A stretch of DNA of 37,500 nt from Symbiodinium natans (Eukaryota > Sar > Dinophyceae > Suessiales > Symbiodiniaceae), in contig CAJNDS010002165.1 in the NCBI GenBank assembly GCA_905221605.1, positions 354,583 to 392,082 on the forward strand. The letters are read 5' to 3'. A model generated the notes under the pieces. It searched no databases, was not told the DNA's origin, and saw nothing but the letters and a program-made list of their open reading frames with translations. Shown in pieces: positions 9,150 to 18,959 of this stretch. Position numbers and translations under genes: made by a program. The first letter of the stretch is position 1. The number at the start of each line of letters is the position of its first letter.

Positions 9150-10522
9150 CCAGCCTGGTGTGAGACCAATGCCCCGGGAGGAACATATAAGAGGTCGCCA
9201 GCAGCGATGGTGCCCATGTAGAACCTACCTTTCGACCCAGCTTCTCTGACTTGCTGCTCGCTTGCCTTTGCGACCTTCCCGCAGTGATCTCCCATCACAT
9301 TGCCATTCGGATCAACTGGACAACCGGCGGCAAAAAGCTCATCTGGAAGCCACACGCTAATCAAACACATGCCCGAAGTATGGAGGCGGAGGCTGCCCAG
9401 CAGCCCAGGTTCGTATTTGGACATCCCCACATGGTTCTCCGCGATGGCAAACAAGGCCGGATTGAACGCCTTGACCACGAGATCTGACGCCACCAAAGGC
9501 TTGTTTGGCAGCAGCTGGCTTTGGACCATCTGCAAGTCTTTCAGCCCAAGCAGCCAACTCTCATCCAAACCCATGCGCTTGAAGACACCTGCGTGGCTTG
9601 GCACTGACATCGTTGCCCTTCCCTCTGTCACTCGCAAAGCCGAAGTTTTGAATGCCTTCAAAAACTCATCAAGATCCTTCTTGAGCACATTCTCTTCTTC
9701 AAGATTTGGCAGACCTGCTCTCTTCACCCATGGCTTGAAGAGAAGCGCTTCTGACGCTGCTGCTTCTTCGCTTGTGTTCCAATGCTCCTGGTAGGTTGGC
9801 ATCTCGATCTGCTTATCTGACATCAGCTCAGCCTGGAGGAGTGGATGAGTGCCACTCACAATCTTTGGAATTTTTTTCTTTTTGTCTTTCTTCTCCTTTG
9901 CTTCGTCTCTTTTTCTTTTCTCCTCTTCCTTCTTCTGCTTCTCTGCATCTCTTTGCACTTGCGCAATAACACGCCGGTTCGCTCCATTGAGGTCCGTCAA
10001 GGCGGCCCTTGTGGCGGAGACAAGAAGCATTTGAATCCTTTTCTGTTCCCTCAGCTGGTTTGTCACATCAGTCAACGCCTGCTGTGATTTGCAAGCCCGG
10101 TACTTCCCGGCCATGGCCCTCAAGTCGTCCAATGACTTCAAGCTGTCCCACATTGGGCAGGGTGCTGCCCGAGTCATGGCTGTCTCATCGGAAGTTGTTG
10201 TGCGTGCGCATGAGCCAGAGTTGTCTGAGATGGCTGCATCCCTTTGCTCATCGATCTTGGCGCCTATGGTTCCCTTCATTGTGGCTTCCAGCCAAGACCG
10301 CCTCTTGTCCAGCAAAGACATCTCCTTCACGAACAAGGCTTTGTTGGGCTTGCTCCGGAATTCCTGCAAAGTCTCCAAACTTTCTTCGCAAAGTTGAGTC
10401 TTGAGAACCTCCAAGGCCTGCACAGCAGCACTCCACATCCTTTCCTGAGCTGTGATTTTTGTTTCATCCATCCACTCTTCCTTCTTCTCTTTCTTGACCT
10501 TGGCCTTTTTGCCTTTGCCTTC
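9150..10522 (-). CDS. Main exon with cupin/JmjC-like domain
   Basis: The exon begins at 10522 after a strong acceptor (CTGTTTCCACAG), in phase with the small acidic exon upstream. It reads a Lys-rich segment (EGKGKKAKVKKEKKEE), a long helical region, a second Lys/Glu-rich coiled segment (QKKEEEKRKRDEAKEKKDKK) and then a globular C-terminal part. There LRLHTSGMCLISVWLP and, 60 residues later, GDLLYVPPGALVSHQ resemble the paired strands of cupin_8/JmjC dioxygenase-like folds, which often carry a GDxLYVPxGWxH segment. The usual His/Asp iron ligands are not clearly present, so catalysis is doubtful. Shortly after this motif the frame enters the CAA-family satellite, so the exon must end between about 9060 and 9170. 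The 9150 end is an estimate. Confidence 0.65.
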
Positions 10523-10604
10523 CTGTGGAAACAGGGCTGTGTCCATGTGGAAACTTGAAGCTGTATAGAAAACATCAGGTTCATGGCTCATGATTCCCTC
10601 TCAC

Positions 10605-10735
10605 AGGCTCACGCAGCAGAAATTGTACAACGTTGAAGTGCAAGGGCCCAGCCTCTTCGTCACTGCTCTCTGCCCCGTCCTTCTTGTCCTCGGAGCTTTC
10701 ATGTGAATCCTCAGACTCATCTCCTTTCGGAGCGC
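10605..10735 (-). CDS. Small acidic exon
   Basis: A 131-nt exon with good splice signals on both sides: acceptor CTCATCATTACAG and donor GTGAGA. The only open phase gives an acidic stretch with APKGDESEDSHESSEDKKDG and then SSDEEAGPLHFNVVQFLLREP. It ends in phase 0 and joins in phase to the exon at 10522 across a 82-nt intron. The upstream exon (10784-10941) must supply one nucleotide of the first codon. Confidence 0.65.
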
Positions 10736-10783
10736 CTGTAATGATGAGAGGAGAACAATCCGGTTGGGAAATGTGTTAGCATG

Positions 10784-10941
10784 TTACTCAATGGCCCAAC
10801 GCCAATGGCCCCAGCCTCGGCTGCTGCGACGCCGCTTCTTCTCAATACCATCCAGAACTTCTTCAGGGTCCAATTGGATCAAATCAGTCGCAGCCTCTGT
10901 TTCGTCGAAAGCCATTGTCTGCGCATGGGCCTTGGAAAGAC
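10784..10941 (-). CDS. Short exon, unknown function
   Basis: It starts after an acceptor (CACGTCGCCCAG) and reads LSKAHAQTMAFDETEAATDL and then IQLDPEEVLDGIEKKRRR, acidic followed by basic, like its neighbours. The donor is not obvious: a stop occurs in frame at about 10784, so the exon must end at or before that. Reading phase at its start (one nucleotide carried over) agrees with either of two donors in the exon upstream. Confidence 0.5.
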
Positions 10942-11060
10942 CTGGGCGACGTGATGCAAGGAGTAAACGGAACAGAAACATGGGTCTCATGATTGTTGCG
11001 CCGGAGCAGCCCCTATGACACATCATGGAGACAATGCTTCACTAAAGCGAAGCCAGCTAC

Positions 11061-11280
11061 TTTGTTCTTGCTTGCCAGCAGGATCTAGTTGGTTCATAGC
11101 ACCGCCAGCTTCTCCAGCCACGACTAGTTTCAAGCGGTCAGCCATGAGGATCTGGTTCTGGGCAGACTTTTTGGAAATTCTTTCGGTCTTCTCCAAGATT
11201 CTGTCCTTGGCCATGTCACTGTAGTCCCTGATCTGGTCCTTGACACAGACCTGAATATCATGAATCATGGACATGTGTAA
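11061..11280 (-). CDS. Helical exon, unknown function
   Basis: It starts after GCTGCAAG in phase 0, matching the phase-0 GTAAGC donor of the zinc-ribbon exon. The peptide is helical and charged (MSMIHDIQVCVKDQIRDYSD, then KDRILEKTERISKKSAQNQI). Two donors fit the next exon's phase: GTAGCT, giving an end at 11061, or a GC donor GCAAGC, giving an end at 11076. No domain was recognised. Confidence 0.55.
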
Positions 11281-11547
11281 CTTGCAGCAGTGGAGCATCA
11301 AGATCATGAAACAAAATCATGCACATGCTTCACTCATAAACATAGCCAACATACCCTCAAGCGTAGGAACTGCCGCGGGCCCTTTTGGTCCCGAGGATGC
11401 GCTGGATCCCTGCTCCAGGCATCCCAATTTGCCTGCGCCTCCTCCTTTGTCAAGTACCCCCCTTTGGCCTCAGCGCGCATGGCATGTCAGGAGTCAGGCA
11501 TGTGCTGTGCTGGGCCATGCTGGGTTTTCTCTTGACCAACTGCTTAC

Positions 11548-12282
11548 TGCAACATCACTCCAACTTTGCAGTCCAGTAGCCGTGCCACATGCCCACTCCA
11601 GGTATTCCCGCTGCCACATCATCTCATAGATTCGTTCACACGCTGTTCCTTCCGACTTGCGGACGCGCACCATGAATTCGACTATGTTGAAAACGATCCT
11701 TTCGCCAACAGTCTTCAGGCGGTTGCGTTCTTTGACGAACGTTCTCAAAGTTTCATCCATCACTCGTGGCTCGCAGGCACTGACTTTCTTCACTCTCTCC
11801 TCACACTCCTGTCGTTTCGACAGGCGTTGGAAAGCACGGGCGCCATTGTAGCATTCCTTGCATCTGCACTGATCATCATGGAAGTTTGCTACCTCCAACC
11901 ACTTCTTGCACAGGTTGCACTTTCGCCACCCTTCATGCTCATCAGCAGCTCCTCTGACAACGACTTTGGGCTTGGGGTCAGCTGGGCCTGGGCCTGCCTT
12001 CTTGGCCCTGCGCTTGCCCTGGGCTGCCTTCTTCTTGGAAGCTTCTTCTTTTCCCTTCGCCTTCTTTCCCCTCTTCTTGCCATTGCCATCTTGACTCACG
12101 GATTCTTGCTCGCTCTTCGCTTGCTTTTTCCTCATCTTTTGCTCATTCTTCTTTCTGGCTTTCCTCTCAGCTTTGCTTTCTACGGTATTTTGACTCTCCT
12201 TGGAATCAAGCTCATCAGGATCTTCCTCGTCTCCATCCGGACCATCCGGAGACAAATGGAACTCATCCACTGGCGCTTCCAT
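11548..12282 (-). CDS. First exon: Lys-rich N-terminus and Cys zinc ribbon
   Basis: The start is chosen at ATG 12282, which follows a plausible trans- or cis-splice acceptor about 20 bases upstream. Residues 1-35 are acidic and 36-105 are extremely Lys/Arg/Ala-rich, histone-tail-like or nuclear-localising. Residues about 122-144 form a zinc-ribbon-like cluster, CNLCKKWL then FHDDQCRCKEC (spacing C-x2-C-x13-C-x-C-x2-C). The pattern resembles small zinc ribbons seen next to HNH and other nucleic-acid proteins. A helical segment ending in MMWQREYLEWA follows. I recall this Cys pattern plus W-EW tail from multicopy dinoflagellate proteins, but cannot confirm it. A good GTAAGC donor ends the exon in phase 0. 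It likely opens the gene that runs through the cupin exon to the coiled coil at 5697. Confidence 0.65.
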
Positions 12283-13011
12283 GGCTTATGGCAATGGCTT
12301 GCAGGCTTGCAGATGCTCTGACAACTCCAAGGTCCAAAACTCAACGACCTTGCCCCAGCCGGACCTTGCAACTACTGACTACTGACACTCCTATGACCTA
12401 TGACCTGTGTCATACCTGGCATGGGCAGGGCATGGGCCATGGGCCTGCAAAGTCCGAGACCACTGTGCACTGCTTGCTTGTGGTTTAAAGATTTGGGTCT
12501 GTCAAGGCTGTGGGCTGTGGGACTCGCAATGCACTTTGTAACGCAAGCCAAAGGAGCAGACATGAACAGTAACACAGTCCATGTGCAAGCAACAATGCAC
12601 TTTTTGCACAACCTGTCACAGCTGTTGGCTGTTGCACCGCATGTCTCACAAGTTGGGACATGTGCAATTGCAGTGCACAGGAGAATGAAGCCTTGCACTG
12701 TGGACCGGACCAGACAGGCTGGCAGCAGAGGAGACAAGAAGGTCACAGCCTGAAGGCACATTTGGTGGCTTGGTCTAAGACTCTGGCAGGACCCGCGTGG
12801 GTTGGAAGTCAAGGGTATGAAGGGCGTAAGGTTCTGGGACTTGGGTTCCGTGCTCAGGCGCAAATTGCAGCACTGGGACTTGCACGACCTGCATGACATG
12901 ACGTAGTGCAACAGACATGTAAGAAAACTGCAACCTACACCATCCACTCTCATTTTGAAGGCACGCTCACCCTGTCTGGCGGAATGCATGTTGCTGTACA
13001 TGACAAAAAAC
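12283..13011. other. Spacer between methyltransferase-like and zinc-ribbon genes
   Basis: No convincing coding sequence was found. A 209-codon minus-strand frame with scattered cysteines crosses it but has no helix-, charge- or motif-based support. Confidence 0.4.
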
Positions 13012-14649
13012 TTAATCTTCTTTCGCGACGCAAGCCAAGGAGAACATGACCACAGCCGTTATGACATGGAGATGCATGCCATTTCCTGCAAGTTCTTGCA
13101 GGACCATCTGGGGAAGGGCTTCAAAGCATGCCAACAAGCTCCGTGTTTGTCCAGCAGATTCAGCACCAGTTCTTGACACGTCAAGCCTGCGCAGGCTTGA
13201 AACGCCACGCTCGCCGAATACATTCCAGCCTTGGCATTCCAGGTATTCTAAAGGCACAGCTGCCCGCCCTTGCCCAAAAAGGTACAGACTGGACCTTCTC
13301 AAAAGCGCTGGCACGAAGCCCTTGTTGGGATGCATGTGCTCCGGTGACTGCGACAAATTGGTTGTCCACTGATACGGATCAAAGGAAATCTTTGTCTCCC
13401 GGACATGATTCTCCACCCACTCCTTGTGCTGTTGCACCATGGCTCGTGTGGCAGCTGTGCATGCTTGTGCGTAAGACCATTCACGCCCTGAAGTGGTTGT
13501 AGGCGGCAGGTGATTCTTCTGCGCCAACTTCCTCACATGAGCCTGCACTGTCTCGGGCGGGGCCCTGAACTTTGAACATGGTGCCAATACAGCTTCCTGA
13601 TGCTTGAAAAGCTGCTGGAAAAAACTGGAAAGCGTCTGCTGCGTGTCGTCCTTCTCCTGGCTTCCATCACAACCAGGGACCATCCAGCAGCAGCGCTGGC
13701 TGAGAAACAACATGTACTTCCTGTTGCGTGTCAGTGGCTCTCCAAGATCATGAGGGCTGATGCTCAATTCCAAGCTTCTTTCTGATGGATACTCTGGTTG
13801 CAGGAGCGTGCGGAGATGATCAAAATCGAAGGTCTGCGTGCATTCAGCGATGATGACATCTGGAACCATCTGCTTCATGCTGGCACACCAGGCTGCGAAA
13901 GGCAAGGCGGATTCACCCAGAAACTTCAAGCCCAGGCCCATGGTTGACCAGTCATAGCAGTTCAAGCCACTACAATTCAAGTGGAGTGCGGCTGTGGGGA
14001 TGCCAGCAGGAGAAATGTAGCAAGATTCACCACGACGATAGCAATGGCCCTTCGGGCGCTGCTCCATGTTCATGCAAATCATAGTCACGGCACTTGATAT
14101 GAATCGGCGGCCATGTGCAACCACTGCCTCGGAAAGCTCAGCACTCACCTTCCGCTTTCGACCAAGCCCCAGCGTGTCCAACAACTCCTTCCGTTTCGCT
14201 TCCAAAGCCTGCAAGGCAAAGGCAGGGATTCGTTCCTGCAGATCACCAAAAAGACACTGGGCCCTCCAAGGCTCATCATGATGCATGAGAACACATCTGC
14301 AGTGCTTGTTGTTGTCCGTGGCGTGCTCGCTTTGCCACTGCGCTTGTTCCATTTCTGCAAGCAAAGCATTCTCATTCTCAAGCATGAGCTTCTGCTTCAG
14401 GCACTCAGTGATCTGCCGCATGGCTTCTTCTGCCGTACCCATGCCAGAATACTCAGTTGTCAAAGAAAGGCCCCTGCCTAAATTCTTGGCCAGCCGTAGA
14501 TCCAACCTGGTGTCACCAAGATGAAATTTGGCCAGGCGCTGCAAAAACCGCTGGCAGAAGTCATCTGACTGCTCAGCTGTAGCTGGGGCTTGCGGCTGGG
14601 TCAGGCTCAGCTCTTCCAGCCATGAATCTTCTGACATCAAGAAAGCCAT
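13012..14649 (-). CDS. DNA cytosine-5 methyltransferase-like protein
   Basis: Single long exon opening exactly at AG|ATG (14649) and ending with TAA soon after the last motif. Residues below count from an upstream codon at 14682. Motifs of C5 methyltransferases appear in canonical order: I, the SAM loop, TEYSGMGTAEEAM (76-88); IV, the catalytic loop, SGLNCYDWSTMG (238-249) with Cys242 in the place of the PCQ cysteine; VI, DVIIAECTQTF (275-285), with Glu kept but ENV changed to ECT; VIII, DLGEPLTRNRKYMLFL (312-327), like the GxPQxRxR segment; IX, VPLEYLECQGW (476-486), like the TPxExxxxQG segment; X, LAGNGMHLHVITAVV (531-545). The family transfers methyl groups from SAM to cytosine C5. Because Pro-Cys is Asn-Cys here, activity is uncertain and RNA or no substrate is possible. 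It sits between two large same-strand genes of dinoflagellate type. Confidence 0.75.
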   Translation of the reverse strand: MAFLMSEDSWLEELSLTQPQAPATAEQSDDFCQRFLQRLAKFHLGDTRLDLRLAKNLGRGLSLTTEYSGMGTAEEAMRQITECLKQKLMLENENALLAEMEQAQWQSEHATDNNKHCRCVLMHHDEPWRAQCLFGDLQERIPAFALQALEAKRKELLDTLGLGRKRKVSAELSEAVVAHGRRFISSAVTMICMNMEQRPKGHCYRRGESCYISPAGIPTAALHLNCSGLNCYDWSTMGLGLKFLGESALPFAAWCASMKQMVPDVIIAECTQTFDFDHLRTLLQPEYPSERSLELSISPHDLGEPLTRNRKYMLFLSQRCCWMVPGCDGSQEKDDTQQTLSSFFQQLFKHQEAVLAPCSKFRAPPETVQAHVRKLAQKNHLPPTTTSGREWSYAQACTAATRAMVQQHKEWVENHVRETKISFDPYQWTTNLSQSPEHMHPNKGFVPALLRRSSLYLFGQGRAAVPLEYLECQGWNVFGERGVSSLRRLDVSRTGAESAGQTRSLLACFEALPQMVLQELAGNGMHLHVITAVVMFSLACVAKED

Positions 14650-15220
14650 CTGTCTTAAAAGCGATGTCTGTGAGTTTATCAAGCATCTTGTCAGTAGTCA
14701 GTAGACTCACTGCAGTGCAGACTCTGAGACTCTGAGACTCTGAGAATCTACGCTTTAGGCTTTGTCTTTGTTCCTTGGCTACGGAGCATTTCCATTTTGC
14801 TTGATGGCGACCGAAGCTACGAAGATACAGCAAACATGCACAGCTGACTCTCCATTCCACAAGCTGCTTCTTCGTGTAGCACCACCTACTCTGTAGCAGC
14901 TAGAGCTCGGGCTCCTGCACTGAAGACAGTAGCCAGTCCAACCAGCAGCCAGCGCGGAGCAGGGGGCGGGGCCGGGCCTGCCACGGAAGATTGCGATAAG
15001 GAAATTTGGTCCCGAATCCGGGTTATCCGGGCCCTGCGGGCCTCATTGTTTTCTAAAGTTCCTAAGTAGCTTGCTGTTTTGCTGGTTGTCTTGTTTTTTC
15101 CGTGCTTTCGCTGTTTTTTTTAAATATTTCGTCTTGGCGGCTAAGGCGCCCTAAAAAACAATTTCCGTCCTTGGCCTATATTTGCCCTGTGTTTCAACCT
15201 TCAGGGCGCCCACAAGCGCC
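14650..15220. other. 5' flank of the methyltransferase-like gene
   Basis: The acceptor AAGACAG abuts the ATG, so either an upstream exon or a trans-spliced leader joins here. A triplicated GAGACTCT motif (about 14722-14743) is present. A minus-strand run CCGTAGCCA near 14780 matches nine bases of the dinoflagellate spliced leader but is too short to be meaningful. No other feature was seen. Confidence 0.4.
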
Positions 15221-15223
15221 TTC

Positions 15224-15537
15224 TCCGAACCGCGCCCGAACCACGCCCGAACCGCGCCCGAACCGCGCCCGAACCGCGCCCGAACCGCGCCCGAACCGCC
15301 CTGCGCCCGAACCGCGCCCGAACCGCGCCCGAACCACGCCCGAACCGCGTGCGCCCGAACCGCGCCCGAACCGCGTGCGCCCGAACCGCGCCCGAACCGC
15401 GTGCGCCCGAACCGCGCCCGAACCGCGCCCGAACCGCGCCCGAACCGCGCCCGAACCGCGTCGCGCCCGAACCGCGCCCGAACCGCGCCCGAACCGCGCC
15501 CGAACCGCGCCCGAACCGCGCCCGAACCGCGCCCGAT
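15224..15537 (+). repeat. 11-bp GC-rich minisatellite (CGAACCGCGCC)n
   Basis: Nearly thirty tandem copies of the 11-mer CGAACCGCGCC occur. Single-base variants include CACGCC, and short slips (GTGCGCC, CCTGCGCC) are present. It is extremely GC-rich beside AT-richer flanks and carries dense CpG. An 11-base unit cycles through all three frames, so every translation looks like an Arg/Pro/Ala repeat; I do not regard any as a protein. Confidence 0.92.
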
Positions 15538-15936
15538 GAGTGAAAATGGGTGCCTTCATGGGTCATGATGGATTTTCTGCCATGTTTTCTGAAGCCTTGC
15601 CGCCCTTGCCCCCTGGGCCGAAAATCTTGAGATCAAGCTGAATAAAGCGGAAAATCTGGAAAACGCTGAGAAATCCCGAAAACCCTTGCCCTTTAAGACT
15701 TATGTTCTGTCCACGGTGGTCCTGGGTAGTTTTTCGGTTTAAGGTTTAGGGTTTAGGGTTGAGGGTTCCAGGGTTCTTGCTGGTCAGGTCCGAGATGCCA
15801 CCATGCTGCAGACTTATGACTTATGTTTTGTCCACAAAACCTTATAGGGCCACAAGCACAGCCAAAAGACTGAGTGAGTCGGACACAAGGAATACCTTGA
15901 AGAACACTACATTGAACGCAACATCTCTAGTCTAGG

Positions 15937-15948
15937 TGGTAGTAGTAA

Positions 15949-16000
<52 letters not shown>

Positions 16001-16001
16001 C

Positions 16002-16063
<62 letters not shown>

Positions 16064-16194
16064 TAGTACTAGTACTAGTAGCTACTAGTAGCGCTGGTAG
16101 TACTAGTAGTAGTAGCAGTAGCAGTAGCAGTAGCAGTAGCAGTAGCAGTAGTAGTAGTAGTAGCAGTAGCAGTAGCAGTAGCAGTAGCAGTAGC

Positions 16195-16274
<80 letters not shown>

Positions 16275-16320
16275 GAGTAGTAGTAGTAGTAGTAGTAGTA
16301 GAAGTAGTCGTAGTAGTAAT
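15937..16320. repeat. (TAG/AGT)n trinucleotide microsatellite
   Basis: About 380 bases of (AGT)n with blocks of AGTAGC and occasional CTAGT interruptions. It is non-coding and lies between the methyltransferase-like gene and the large gene ending near 16606. Confidence 0.95.
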
Positions 16321-16605
16321 AGTAGTTGTTGTTCTTCTTGTTGTTGTTGTACTACAGAATAGTCGTAGTCATACTAGTAGTGGTAGTAGTAGTACTAGTA
16401 CTACCAGGTGGTGGCGGCGAAACTAGAATAAGAGTAGCTAAGAGTAGCCGTGGGCCGTGGGATTGCTCACATTCTCGCCTTTGCAGGAAAAGTTTCCGCG
16501 TGCTGGGGTCCATGCGATGCACAATGCTCATTTGAGTCATTTGGGCAAGCAGGCTCAGGAGTCACAGGTTCCTGGACGGTCAAGCTGCACGCATGCGCAA
16601 GTGAC

Positions 16606-17845
16606 TCAGGAGCTCTGGGCGTCCAAAGCTGAGGAGCTGGAGGTAGATGAAGATGAAGATGAACTTGATGATTCTGAATCTGATGATGAAGAAGTAGACA
16701 AAGCATCGCTGCCATCGCTTTTCGGGTCTGATGCTGCTTCGTCTACTGGCGGCATCGACACTGAATTTGAAGCTGCTGCATTGTTGGAGGTTCTGCTGGT
16801 TCTGGCCTTGGGTTTCTTCTTTGGCTTTGGCATGGACTTGGATTTGGACTTCGACTTGGCCTTGGCAAGAGATTTTGGTTTGGCTTTGGCTTTTGGCAAC
16901 CGCCTCCGCTTTGCTCTGGATGGCGGATCTTGCCCAGGGCCAGGCCCAGGCCCAGGCCCCGGCCCCTCTGAGGCATGATCTGCGCCTGCAAGTTCTTCAT
17001 CATCATCAAGCGCGTCAAGCTCATCGTCAGGCATTACATTGTACGGTGGTGCTGGGAGCAAAGCAGCCTTGGCATCCAAGAGCTCTTCACTCATATCATC
17101 ACTCCAAGCAACGCTGACGTTGCCATGGGTAAACTTTCGCTTGTGCTTTGGAGCCTGCAAGGCCCAAAGTTTCAACAAACGACGAATCTTATCTTTGGCC
17201 TCCTGATCTCCAGAAGGCACATTCATGCTCCTCGTGCACATTGTTACATGGCTCTTTTTGTGGAACCTGCACAGACATTGCCAAGAACCAAAAGGAGGCC
17301 GTTTGCTGGGAGGGGACCATGTAAAGCGAAAACCAGTACCCCATTCGAAGGAATCTGGGTTCTGTGATCGAACTCTCATCAAGCCAGATGGCGCGGAGGT
17401 GGATTCGTCAACCGGCGAAGGCACTGGGGGCAGCGGCGCCGCTGCCGCAGGCGGGGGCCGTGGCCGCAGCCCATCCAGACCCATCACAGCAAGCTCATGC
17501 AATGTCAAGCTGTCCATGTCCATGTCCACTGCATCATCAGCCGCAGTGTCCCTTTCTCCTGAACACGACATGACCTCACTTCTGCAAGCCATTTCTTCCA
17601 GCAAAGCTTGCATGATTTCATCATGCTCTGACTCACCTGGAATGTCATTGTCCTCTGCGTCTGCACCCTGTGGAACGTCTGGGACTGGGCTCATGGACGG
17701 CTGTTCCGGATTGAATTCCTGTGACACTGGGAGGTTAGAGGACACAGCGCCGCCGCCGCCGCTGAACAGGGCCAGGGGAATCCCAGCCCACACCACCCTG
17801 TCCATCATCAGGGTCTTGCGATGGTGAATATGGCAAGTCCAAGTC
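16606..17845 (-). CDS. Last exons of large dinoflagellate-type gene: low-complexity nuclear-like tail
   Basis: The region starts after a strong acceptor (TTCTTTCTTGCAG, exon edge 17845) with DLDLPYSPSQDPDDGQGG. A very short intron is then needed to reach the main frame at EFNPEQPSMSP (acceptor TGTCACAG). A globular part contains SFEWGTGFRFTWSPPSKRPP and SWQCLCRFHKKSHVTMCTRS, with paired Cys and His residues that might bind metal. It is followed by a helical basic part (KIRRLLKLWALQAPKHKRK), a GPGPGP run, a Lys/Ala/Pro-rich histone-H1-like stretch and a poly-Ser/Asp tail ending at a stop at 16606. The tail composition suggests a nuclear protein. I do not recognise a named domain. Confidence 0.55.
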
Positions 17846-17974
17846 CTGCAAGAAAGAATCAATATTTGGAATCTGGGTTTAGGGCCTAGGGGTTGAGATA
17901 GGCTGGGAGTCAGGACCTCAGGAACCTAGATCACAAGCCACAAGTCTTAGCAAGTGTTGGCATTCGTCACTTGC
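17846..17974 (-). other. GC-AG intron
   Basis: A 129-nt intron. The donor is GCAAGT directly after the codons for EEQEQ. The acceptor is a pyrimidine-rich TTCTTTCTTGCAG. Both sides are phase 0, joining EEQEQ to DLDLPY. GC donors are characteristic of many dinoflagellate genes. Confidence 0.6.
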
Positions 17975-18897
17975 CTGCTCCTGCTCCTCATGCCAGCTGG
18001 CACCGACATCATCATCCTCAGAGGTGAAGACTGCTTCATCTTCATCATCTTTGCTCACAGTGCGATGGTGTGGCCTCCTGCTGGATTGTCTTGCCTTTTG
18101 CCTGTCCACTGGAGATGACTTAACCCTGTCTTTCAGAGCCAGAGCCAAGTCAGAGTTCTCTTGCAGCGGGTCCAGTTCAGGTTCGAGCTGGGGACCTGAA
18201 TCTGCAAGTGGCTGTGGAAGCTCAGGCAACTCTCCAGTTGCGGCGCTTTCTGGATCCAGAAGAGCTTCATGGTACTGAAAAGTCTCTCCGTGATGGATGC
18301 GGCGCAGAGTCCCTTCAAAAAGAACCGGTGCTTGCAGCAATGTGATCATGTAGGCCCTCACGCTCTTGTGCTGCAAGGGTGTGGACTGACAGTACCAAAT
18401 CTGTTGAGCACAATCAGGTGTGTGTGGAGGCAATTTCCTGCGGGCTTTTTGGCTTCTTGGAAGTTGGCAAAGAGTAAACCCTTCCGCGGTCAGAAGGTGC
18501 TGCAGCTCCCACGAGGTCAGATTCTCCAAAGCTTGGTTTGCCAAGGATGTCGCATCAGGAAAAACATATCTGGGAACGCAGATCTCATGGGAAGGAACAA
18601 CCCGTGCAAGCCCGCTCTGGCTGAAGGTAAAAAAGGATGAATTGCCATCACGCATCTTGCTGCACAAAACCTCCTGGTCTTCCAACCTCTTGGCTGGTGC
18701 ATAGAGCGCATCTGACTTCTGCAAGAGTACATGCTTGTCTGGACTGGATTCAGGGAAAGCTCCAGCCAGCATGAGTTTCTCGGCAATGGCTGAAACATCT
18801 GGGTCCATTCTCATTCCCTTGAAGTTGAATGCCATCTTCTTGCATGTGGACCATGACTGAAGACTCTCCTGGGCTGGGCACTTTGGATTGCTGGAAT
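17975..18897 (-). CDS. Exon of large dinoflagellate-type gene, unknown function
   Basis: The acceptor GCAGTTGCAG at 18897 opens a frame of about 307 codons ending at the GC donor at 17975. It contains a globular part (FNFKGMRMDPDV near the start, then EICVPRYVFPDATSLANQAL and SWELQHLLTAEGFTLCQLPR) and an acidic, Ser-rich tail (KDDEDEAVFTSEDDDVG). I recall the general look of this sequence from abundant uncharacterised dinoflagellate proteins but cannot name a domain. Confidence 0.55.
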
Positions 18898-18959
18898 CTG
18901 CAACTGCCACTGTCTTATTACAACGTAAGTCTTAAATCAGAAATAGACACGAACAATAA

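Noticed and set aside
12372-13001. 209-codon minus frame with CETCG and CKKC cysteine pairs
   Set aside because: Irregular composition, no start or splice support, and it overlaps the likely intergenic spacer after the methyltransferase stop codon.
14772-14790. Minus-strand CCGTAGCCA resembling the start of the spliced leader
   Set aside because: Only nine bases match, which is expected by chance in a window this size.
15102-15568. Arg/Pro/Ala-repeat proteins on both strands
   Set aside because: An 11-nt repeat unit passes through every frame and lacks stops, so open frames are expected without selection.
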